From NCBI GenBank assembly GCA_013076295.1, contig RQOL01000531.1, forward strand, positions 3,038,001 through 3,102,000: a DNA stretch of 64,000 nucleotides. Reading direction: 5' to 3'. Source of the stretch: Sanderia malayensis. Lineage: Eukaryota > Cnidaria > Scyphozoa > Semaeostomeae > Pelagiidae. Under the pieces are notes generated by a model. That model was not told the DNA's origin and did no database searches. It saw nothing but the letters and a program-made list of their open reading frames with translations. A program made the translations under genes and the position numbers. Shown piece after piece: positions 55,133 through 64,000 of this stretch. How positions within the stretch are numbered: the stretch's first letter is position 1; each line of letters opens with the position of its first letter.

Positions 55133-57163
55133 GACAGCTCAACATGATTTCTTTTTGCGTAATTTTATCAATTTATTTCAGGGTTTCACAGGAAACGGAT
55201 CTTTATGAAACTGAAACAAGGGTTGCTAAAAACTGAAGAAACCTTAGTAGTAGGCGCAAGAGTAATAAGAAATTGTCAAATTTCCATTCTTGAAAAAGCG
55301 TTTACCGATTTTAGCTTGTGCACGGTACGTCTTCGGTAAACACGAAGAGTTTCGTAAAATTTCGTTAATGAGTATATCGTTTATCCTTACCGTTTTCTAT
55401 TTGCAATGACATTTCTGTTCTGCAATAACAACGAAGCAAATTTCAACTCTCCAGAACTTCATTTCCCAAACATGGCGTATCAATAACTCGACAAAACTGG
55501 AACAAAAAAATGCTAATCTCTATACTTGTCACGCAAGGGTTCCTTCGCTTTGTCAAAGCAAGCATGCTTGAACATTATATAAGTTACCCTCTTGTGGACA
55601 TGTTGAGCCAATCAGATGAAAACAAATATTCTCTTATATCTTGACAATAGAGACTGTTGATAGGAATGCTAAAACACAACGTTGCCCAAAAATAAAGATC
55701 GTTTCAATATAACAATGGAAAATATGAAGGCTCACCAAACACCGTAATTTATGAACATTAATTAGACGTTATGAAGCATCTGGGGAACAAATATCAACTC
55801 AAAACCAGTGATGTAAACAAACAGGGATTCTAAGCTGTTCTAATTATTAGAAAATCAAACAGTTATTCAGCCATTGTTAATAATCACTGTAATGGAGCCC
55901 CTCTGCAGTTCTTTCAATTAGTCTTACACCAATGCTTAAAATAGTCTCATTTTAACCAAAAAGACCTCACTTGGACAGTATTCATGATTCTTTTGCTACA
56001 ATCACATTTCAATTATCTTTCATTTCATTTGTTGCACAAATAACAACTCTATCTGGCACTTTGAACATTTAACCATTTCATGCAAAAATTCTATTTAAGC
56101 CTGATCTTGAATTAAAAGAAAGAGTTCATGATGTCAGACCCAGAAACAAATGAAGGAACAAGCAACTTATAATAACCATTTCAGGCAAACACGAAAGCTA
56201 GTAACGGATCTATTTACTAAAAATTAACATGAAAAGAGGTTGATGTGACAACAAATAAGTAGTATCAAGAATCAATAGATAAAAAGATGTTGTTTATCAC
56301 TTATTAAGGAAACAAATTAAATTAAAATAACTATTATCATAGAAAGAGATGATGGCATTATTTATATCAGCCAAAACATTATCATTCTCTTAAACAGCCA
56401 TGTTAAAATAATGTTTGAAATAAAAAAATAAATATGATTAGGAGATAAAAACAAGGATAGCTGTGAACAGTACAAATAAGACTGTGAAATAATGTTAACT
56501 TATACTTAGCATTCAATTGTATGATCAAATAATCAAATAAAATAATGGCACATGGCAGATAACATTATCAAAAAGTGGGAATAAGCATATGACATATATC
56601 AACACTGCCATTGAGTAAAAAATTGTTTGTATCAAAACAAAGATAAGCGTGCTTGTGTGTGATGCAAAAATACTTCTAATATATTGCAGAAAGAACTAAA
56701 TCATAAATTATCAAGAAAAGCATTAATTAATATCCTGATTAATAAAGGAAAAACTGTCCATAAATGAAAATGAGGCATATGCAGCAATAATCTACCACTA
56801 CACTTAACATAATTAACTTTACTGTGTCTTTCAAGAACTTGTTTTCCTCAGTGTCTTTCTATTGCAGCAACATACAAGTTAATATTCAAGAATATTTTTG
56901 AGCCTCTATTGAATAAAAGCACCAATGCAGCAATCACCTTTTAAAAGAAAAAAATATTCTATCAATATTGTTCATTTGAAATATGAGTAAGCCTGGCTAA
57001 ATAGGAAAATGATCTGCAACTGCAACATGAGAAGCTGAAAGAAAAAAGCATAGTAAAGGGAAACGCCCACTGTGGTGAATATCAATGAAAACGGCCTACC
57101 ATTATAAATAATAAATAAATAATTATATACAAACCTACAAAAATGAGCAAAGCAGATGGTTAT
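55133..57163. other. 3' flank of fax, copy 2, no gene seen
   Basis: Counterpart of 28758-30774 with scattered SNPs and short indels. Probably includes the fax 3' UTR at its right end. Confidence 0.45.
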
Positions 57164-58480
57164 TCATTCTGTTTTATTTTCAGCTTCATCTTTTGGCTTA
57201 TCTGATGCTTCACCATTTACTTCTGCTGTTTCATCTGGCTTTGCTTCAGTCTCTTCTTCTTTTGGTTCTTCAACTTTCTCCTCAGTTTTTGCATCTTCGG
57301 CCTTTTCCTCTGTTCTTGCATCTTCAGTCTTCTCATCAGTTTTTGCCTCTTCGGTTTTTTCATCTCCATTTGAACCGTCATCTTTTTTGCCTTCTCTGAC
57401 CTTCTTCTTGGATCTCTTAAAACTGAACCTTCTTGGAATGTGGGTGTGCTCTGGTTTATCGCCCAAAACCATATCCTGCCAGTCAGGCCAGAACTCAGAC
57501 TTCATTCTCTCGACGAAATCTTTCAGATTCTTCAGCTCTTCGTTGATTAACTTTGACTGTGGCGATTCCAATCCAGAATACAAGAAATTAACGAGTAGTC
57601 CAAATGCCGTAGCATCAACACTTGTCACTTCGGCACCCATTAAATACGGTTTATCTGCAAGGAAATCTGACAGTGCGCGCAAATCTTGTTCAGCAAGGTG
57701 GTAAATCTCTTCCTTGGAATGACGGCCTATGCCTTGTTGATCAAGTGTGGAGCGGGCCTTTCTTTGACTCATCTTAAAACTTACAGTAAAACCGATGCCC
57801 TTGGATTGCGCACCACAAATCTTCTTCCATTCATTATATTCGTCGATAAAGCGATTATATACCATCGTGTAATAAGTATTCTCCTCCATCATCAATTTGA
57901 ATGCTCTTGACTGGGCCTTCTCCACTTGACTCAACCGCTTTTCCATATCTATGTCGAACATCTTGTTAAGATGACCGATAATGAAATTAGAATCAGGCAC
58001 CTTCTCACCCTTATATTCAATCCAAGGAATTTTTCCTTTCTTTCCAACTTTAAAGGAATGAACGTTCTCGTACGGGATCTTGTTCATTCGGAGGAATGTC
58101 TCCAATTTCAGACAAAAGAGTGACAGGCTTGGAGTGTTCTTTCCAGGAGGATATTGATGCAACATTACTTTCGGTGGGCCTTCTTCTTTCTTCTCTTCTT
58201 GTACTTCTATTTTCTCGGCTGCCTGTTCTTCAGTTGAAACAATAGCTTCAGCGGCAGGCTTTTCCTCTTCCTTGGGGGCTTCAGCATCTCCATTTTCTTT
58301 CACTTGCTCAACTTGTACTTCTCCTTCAACTGCATCTTCACCAGCCCCACCTTCGATGGTTTTAGTCGTTATCACTTCGGTCACCGTTCCATCTGATGTG
58401 ACAGTAGTTGTGGTTTCAGAAATGACAGTAACTGTCTCCTCCACTGTAGTGGTGGTCATTGAGGATTCTACTTCAGTCAT
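57164..58480 (-). CDS. fax: Failed axon connections (fax/FAXC) homologue, copy 2
   Basis: A 438-residue single-exon ORF with the same GST-like architecture as copy 1. The replacements I see are M-to-I in the GST-N domain (KKGKMPWIE versus KKGKIPWIE) and A-to-T and K-to-R in the C-terminal Lys/Glu repeats. Everything else is identical in protein, in contrast to the looser CIP2A-like exons, suggesting purifying selection on both copies. Upstream CCAAT motifs are kept. Confidence 0.9.
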   Translation of the reverse strand: MTEVESSMTTTTVEETVTVISETTTTVTSDGTVTEVITTKTIEGGAGEDAVEGEVQVEQVKENGDAEAPKEEEKPAAEAIVSTEEQAAEKIEVQEEKKEEGPPKVMLHQYPPGKNTPSLSLFCLKLETFLRMNKIPYENVHSFKVGKKGKIPWIEYKGEKVPDSNFIIGHLNKMFDIDMEKRLSQVEKAQSRAFKLMMEENTYYTMVYNRFIDEYNEWKKICGAQSKGIGFTVSFKMSQRKARSTLDQQGIGRHSKEEIYHLAEQDLRALSDFLADKPYLMGAEVTSVDATAFGLLVNFLYSGLESPQSKLINEELKNLKDFVERMKSEFWPDWQDMVLGDKPEHTHIPRRFSFKRSKKKVREGKKDDGSNGDEKTEEAKTDEKTEDARTEEKAEDAKTEEKVEEPKEEETEAKPDETAEVNGEASDKPKDEAENKTE

Positions 58481-59633
58481 TATGTCAGCTTGATGGAGCA
58501 GAGAAACGTTGTGATATTCTTTAAAAAAGAAATACGTTTGAATTCACGATGACACCAAACTTTCTTGGCTCAACTTCGAGTACGATTTGACTGACGACGA
58601 CAACGCCCAGTCTTGAAGAGAATTCGTTACGCAGCTTGTCTTCTACGTTAATTTATGCAATCTCAACAGGTCTCTTGTTTTAGTAACCAATCACATTCAA
58701 ATATCACTTGACTTCGACCAATCACTGAAAAGTCAATTGTTTAACTAACCAATCAATGAAATGTCTGAATATATTAAGTGGGCGATTCATCATTGACAAC
58801 TTTGTCATCATCATAATAATAATCATCAGAAGCATGCATGCCCATACTTTTTGAAATTGTCTAATCTATTGTTGGCCTTTTGTTATTGACAAACAAGCCA
58901 ATTATAATAAAAACACATTTGTGGGTTTAAACACGTGTGTTGGTTGTTTATCACTGCAAGAAATGTTTATGACCACCAGGAGATTTCATTCACCAGATTT
59001 CTTCACTGCGAAATAACACAGACCTTAGCATGACTATTTTAAACGGAAAACGTTTGTCGTTGAAAAAAATTGACCTCGAAAATCTTCGAGAGAATTTACA
59101 AAGTTACAAATTCCTAAAATACCAATGATTCCTTTTAGATGTTGAAACATTTATCCCTTTGGATTTACATCTTGTCATAAGGTACCACAAAAATTTCAGA
59201 AATATCTTAGTCCTTTTCAACTGAGCACTTATATAATTAAACGGTCGATAAATATGATAGATAAATTATAGCTAATATTGATAATCATAGAAATGACATC
59301 AAAATGTTATTCAAGGGGCCATTATTCAGATACTATCTAATAAAATAAAATAAAGGACTTTTATATTTGTCATCCTGTACTATTTTAGCATTTTATTAGT
59401 GATGAAATGTTGTGGCTAGCAAAAGGTCAAGTTGTGTTTCATTCATGAAGTTCATGGTCACATGGTCTTGCGTGGGTTTTGCATTAATTATGCAAATCTT
59501 CATCACAAAGTCTGACTGAGTAAATAACGAGATCCCTCTGCGGGGCTTCCTTCTTAAAAGAATTCACAATAAATTCACACTTTCTCACCTCTCAGAAATT
59601 CAGTCACGCTTCAGGCATCTCATTCAGACGGAA
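58481..59633. other. Interval between fax and RNPC3, copy 2
   Basis: Counterpart of 32092-33243: fax upstream region with CCAAT motifs, then RNPC3 3' UTR. No coding exon seen. Confidence 0.4.
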
Positions 59634-62600
59634 TCAAGATGTTCGCCCAAATTGCTGTGTTTCTTGACTTAAGGCACAAATACATTTGAACATAAATATG
59701 TGTGAGAGTTTAAGTGTGGAGTTAAATAGATAGATGGTAGAAAACTGTAGACTAAAAATCGAACAAAATAAGCTTAACAAATGAGGAAAAGATACAATGA
59801 GGAGAGGTTTCTCGTGCAAAATGAACCCATGTAATTCTTCAAGTGCACAACTTGCTTCCAACTTTGAAGGAAAATTAACGAAGGCTTGCCCTTTCATTCG
59901 GCCTTCTTTCATTAATCTTATATCAAATCTAAAATAACAATGAAAACATTTAATAAAGTCTATAATAACGAATTAAAGATATTAATAATAATGATGTTGA
60001 TGATGGTTAAGTAATTAGATACAAACTTTTGCTTCTCTGAATCTTCACATTTGGTGATAAACCTTTTAAAAATATATTCCAGGTCCTAAAGAGAATTAGA
60101 AAAAATTTAAATTTATTATTCAGTCTCAAAAATTCATTTTCAGGGCATATATGTACCCAATAAAAACATAATAGAGGAAATTGCCTCAATTGTTGTCTGT
60201 TTTGACAAGTTCTTGATGTAAATACGATTTGTTGGTGTTCCTTTTTGATAATTCTTCATCTGTGGTATAGCATTCAAATCTACAAAATATACACACAGAT
60301 ACAACAAATTATTATTATCTCATGATTAATGTTAAGCATTGCTGCATTCATTAAAAATGCTAGATACACAAGCACAAACAGTAAAATATGCAAAAAATGA
60401 AATGATAATTGTGGTATAATTGAGTCATAACTGTACTAACAGAATGTTAAGTATGGTGAACGATGAAGACAGATTAATGCTTCAAAAGAATTCTGTGTGT
60501 GTGAAGTGTCGGAAAGAAGGTCGATGCGAAAACACATACAAGGTAATTAACTTTGTTCAAAACTACATGACAATAAATTAACAGAATAATAAAAAGGAAT
60601 TTTAATACCACTTCAGATGAATCATATCAAAGCAAGTATTCAGTACATGCATATATAATTGTATTAATATATAAGTCAGAAAAGAGACGTCGCCATCTTA
60701 AATTAAACACAAGTGTTAATTACAATGCCTGTTGCTGATTACTTTCGGCGTTTCTCTTTCCTTTCGTTGATTTGCGTGACTGAATGTAATTAAAACATTC
60801 ACGCCAAGTTTAAGAGAAAGTAATAGCTAAATGATATCAAAGGTCTTACCGTCACGAGACATTCTCTGTAATTCTATCTCCTTTGAAGAAATATAAACGC
60901 CATTCTTTGAAGAATCATCATAATCAGCATCATTCTTATCATCAGCCTCACTTTGTTCCAAAACACCAAATCCGCATGACAAATTCTCTTCTTCATTTGA
61001 AGTCATTATTCTTTCTGCTTTGTGTTCAGTGAAAGCTGATGCAATATTATTAGCAAGTTTAAATTCAATTCTTTTCATCCTAACCTGTTGAGATTTCTCA
61101 AAGGCTTCATCAATATCTTGTTGTTGTAAAGTCTTATTTTTCTTGCTTTGGTTATAAGAAGAAAATTTCATGGGCTTCAGTCGTTTTCTTTTTATTCCAG
61201 TTTCCAATACATACGTTGAAGAAGTATTCAATTGATTTCCATCGTTTCTAAAATCATATAATAACAAATATATGATGAATACAATTTGCTAACCAATCAA
61301 TATAGTATAATGTATAACAACGTACAACAAACGATAATTAATACACACAGAAAGTTGGAGAGCAAGAACGCAAGCTACATACGTGTCTTGCGAGTCGCTT
61401 TCGATTTCTGATCCTTCACTTGATTCGTAATCTTCTAAATCATTTGTATCTACACATGCATCTATCAACTGAATTGTATCACCAGGCTTGCAATAGAAAA
61501 TATCCAATTATAATGCTTATTATTAACAAAGAATCTTCTGTCTAATACTCTCGTTGCATTGATTAGAAACTAAGCATAAAAGGTTATTCAATAGGAGAAG
61601 TAAAAACAACGCATACCAATGGAGGAGTAATTGTCTGCACAGTAAAAGGAGGAGATAGATTCATTTTGTTCATCAGGTGTAAGACCTAAAACATCAACCA
61701 ATGATTCCTAATAGTACATAGATTTAGATGAATTTCTACACAAGCTAGTTGTATACCTGGTAAGGGCTTGTATTGGTACACGAGGACTCACCTGGGTATA
61801 AAATCTTGGAATGGCAGCCATGGCATTTGCAATGTTTGTAAGAATGGCAATCGTAGGAGAGGGATACAGGTAGGATAAATGCTTCGGGAAAGAATGATGA
61901 ACTCTAAAACCAAGCCGAAAACAACTTGAAACGTCTCCAACAGATTACATGAAAAATGATAGTTAAAAAATATGATATTAACAAATTACCCTAACTTGGA
62001 TGAAATAGCCTCAGAAACATCATTGTCTGCTTCCACCTGTCTTAAAGTTGAATCATTGCCTGCAGAAATTTTATCCTTTCTTACAACAATATTTGATTTT
62101 CTATCCAAAACATTCCTGGAAACAAAATAGAAAACATCTTACTCCAATACAACATTCACAGAACCTCTATGCTTATGCCAACAATGTATATAAAGAAACA
62201 AAAAAAGGGGAAATGAACAAACCTGCATTGAACTGAATTGGCAACAAGATCACACTCATTGTTCCCATATTCAACTTTGAGATGAAAGCCTAATATATCT
62301 AACTGATGAAGTCGTTTTAAAGCCTTGAAGTACAAAAAATAGATAAACTTTGAAAAATATTCAAACATATTGAAGTTATTTAAGGTAACCTATTGTAGCA
62401 ATTATGCTCAAACGTATGCAGATATTAAAGGTAACCTATTGCAGCAATCATGCTCGAACCTATGCAGATATTTAAGGTAACCTATTGCAGAAATCATGCT
62501 CAAACGTATGCAGATATTCAAGGTAACCTATTGCAGCAATCATGCTCAAACTTATGCAGATATTCAAGGTAACCTATTGCAGCAATCATGCTCAAACCTA

Positions 62601-63525
62601 TGCAGATATTAAAGGTAACCTATTGCAGCAATCATGCTCAAACCTATGCAGATATTAAAGGTAACCTATTGCAGCAATCATGCTCAAACTTATGCAGATA
62701 TTAAAGGTAACCTATTGCAGCAATCATGCTCAAACCTATGCAGATATTAAAGGTAACCTATTGCAGCAATCATGCTCAAACGTATGCAGATATTTAAGGT
62801 AACCTATTGCAGCAATCATGCTCAAACTTATGCAGATATTAAAGGTAACCTATTGCAGCAATCATGCTCAAACCTATGCAGATATTCTAGCCGGTATGGA
62901 AAGTGCGTCAGTTTTTGTAGCTTCGTGCATAGATGTAGATTTTCCCTCACTTCAAATTACTGCAGCCCTGGTCTCATGAGGTGTGAAATGCCTGAAGCCA
63001 CACCCTCTAGTTTTGGACACACCCACTTGATCAAGCATCCAGTGACATACAAAAAACTTCTTGGGTTTGAACATACCATATTTTCCATTGCGGCTAGGTG
63101 ACCTACCCTTTTATTGATATTTTTTGTTAAAATTGTAGCAGGATAGGGCTACAATGTAATGAAACAATAAAAAGCAATATAGTGAACATCTTACCACTCT
63201 GCAGTCTGCTGAATTCGGAAATTTAGCGAATGCTGTATTTCTCTAAAGAAATTAATAACAGTTTTTGTAAAAATTTGAAACTTTAAGTGGAGAAGGGTTG
63301 GATTTATAGAGGCCACGTGCAAAATTAATTGTCTATTAATATTATTTATTTGAATTGAAATGTTGACAGACAATAAAATCATATTTTCCTTACCATTTTA
63401 CTTTTAGGCGGAAAGCATACAACTTCATTGGCACCAAATTTTGTAAGTAAGTCGACTTTATCATCATTACTGAGCTGAGTAGGTAAATTTTTAACTATTA
63501 ATGATTGCTTCTGATTGTCTGCCAT
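59634..63525 (-). CDS. RNPC3: RNPC3 (U11/U12-65K) homologue, complete, copy 2
   Basis: Twelve exons in transcript order: 63394-63525 (ATG), 63195-63242, 62223-62323, 61990-62115, 61792-61903, 61617-61685, 61383-61486, 60850-61247, 60185-60279, 60021-60085, 59796-59928 and 59634-59654 (TGA). They sum to 1404 nt and encode 467 residues, near the vertebrate protein's length. RRM1 spans exons 1-3 (LIVKNLP, RNTAFAKF); exons 5-6 hold the conserved YLYPSPTIAILTNIANAM and LHLMNKMNL segment; exon 7 is acidic; exon 8 is a charged linker; exons 9-12 form RRM2 (IYIKNL, MKGQAFVNF). Oddities: a GC donor after exon 9 (GAG then GCAATT); no in-phase GT donor after exon 10; a U12-type last intron; a minisatellite in intron 2. 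Confidence 0.9.
59655..59795 (-). other. U12-type intron in RNPC3 C-terminal RRM, copy 2
   Basis: Same GTATCTTTT donor, GCCTTAAG branch-like site and CACAG acceptor as copy 1; phase 0. Confidence 0.7.
62383..62888. repeat. 46-bp minisatellite in RNPC3 intron 2, copy 2
   Basis: Eleven tandem units like 36236-37239, ending cleanly at GCAGATATTCTAGCCGG. It lies between RNPC3 exons 3 and 2. Confidence 0.9.
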
Positions 63526-63728
63526 TTTGTAAAACCATTCACTTCACTTCTTTTTTCATGCATCTTCATTGAATTGAATTGACCAACGTCATGTGACCAC
63601 TGACACATTTGGTTAGCTTTACGTCACGTAAATAACATAATAGTTCTACCGGCGAAAATAATATAACAATCGTTTAATATTATTAAATCTAAAAAGATGT
63701 TAAATTTGTTAAACGTTGTGCTGCATTT
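63526..63728. promoter_or_regulatory. Divergent promoter between RNPC3 and the sorting nexin gene
   Basis: Only 203 bp separate the two start codons. Contains CATGTGAC and TACGTCACGTAA (a CRE/E-box-like core) near 63589-63632. A short shared promoter is inferred from head-to-head geometry; no TATA box stands out. Confidence 0.5.
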
Positions 63729-63960
63729 ATGAATCCTGGAAGTGGAGCAATATCTTGGCCGTCAACTCCGAATAGAAGGGAGGTAACTATCCAGCAACTT
63801 CCTCTCCTTCAAAATGGCCTTAAATTTTGATCGTATGATATAATTTTACAACTTTTTAATTTACTTTATCTTGAAGATAACGGTAGTCGAGATTAGAAAT
63901 GCAATTACACATCCAAAAGATAATGGCAAGAAATATACCGACTTTGAAATATGTCTCAAG
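63729..63960 (+). CDS. PX-domain sorting nexin, SNX10/11-like, first two exons (partial)
   Basis: Exon 1 63729-63782 (ATG, 18 codons, donor GTAACT) and exon 2 63877-63960 (28 codons) join in phase 0. Exon 2 encodes ITVVEIRNAITHPKDNGK and YTDFEICLK, the first strands of a PX domain. The ITV...YxDYxI pattern resembles SNX10/SNX11, small endosomal phosphoinositide-binding sorting nexins. The gene runs off the right edge, so the Arg-rich lipid-binding motif is not visible and the subfamily is provisional. Its donor (GTTTAC) is weak. Confidence 0.6.
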
Positions 63961-64000
63961 GTTTACATTTCTCTTTAAATATAATGAAGTTTATTTGTTT

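Overview
This window is AT-rich, intron-bearing animal DNA. It carries homologues of animal genes (CIP2A, fax/FAXC, RNPC3, a PX-domain sorting nexin) and many animal-type transposons (BEL/Pao, CR1-like LINE, piggyBac, foldback, pogo- and Harbinger-like MITEs, a tRNA-derived SINE). An invertebrate genome assembly fits best. I cannot name the species.

The main organising fact is that the window holds nearly the same locus twice, in the same orientation. Copy 1 is about 1-37239 and copy 2 about 40710-62890. Between them lie exactly 100 Ns (37240-37339) and about 3.3 kb of other sequence. Each copy reads, left to right: a 91-bp tandem repeat; the 5' exons of a CIP2A-like gene (+); a small two-exon ORF (+); a tRNA-derived SINE (-); a predicted four-exon small gene (-); about 15 kb (copy 1) or 8 kb (copy 2) of mostly repeat-derived DNA; a single-exon fax/FAXC gene (-); and the RNPC3 gene (-), whose intron 2 contains a 46-bp minisatellite. 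Copy 1 stops in that minisatellite at the N gap. Copy 2 continues through RNPC3 exons 2 and 1 and a 203-bp divergent promoter into the first two exons of a sorting nexin of SNX10/11 type (+). The copies differ by scattered SNPs and by whole-transposon presence or absence, which looks like two haplotypes placed end to end, although a true segmental duplication cannot be excluded.

Copy-1-specific structures are: a 5.33-kb direct tandem duplication of the CIP2A 5' region (1376-12036); a 2.5-kb foldback-type transposon whose long arms contain 9-bp repeats and carry a 5'-truncated CR1-like LINE; an 8-kb tandem BEL/Pao array (LTR-int-LTR-int-LTR) in which both internal regions lack most of the reverse transcriptase; and a 216-bp MITE in an RNPC3 intron. 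Copy-2-specific structures are a Harbinger-like MITE nested in a pogo-like MITE, and a second, unrelated long-arm foldback element with 19-bp repeats and a 38-bp perfect palindrome.

The interval 37340-40620 holds a decayed piggyBac transposase, a TA-flanked MITE and a RecQ-like helicase remnant. The best-supported host gene is RNPC3 in copy 2: twelve exons whose lengths sum to 1404 nt (467 codons plus stop). It includes a U12-type intron within the gene for a minor-spliceosome protein. All joins are by eye; no alignment or transcript data were available.
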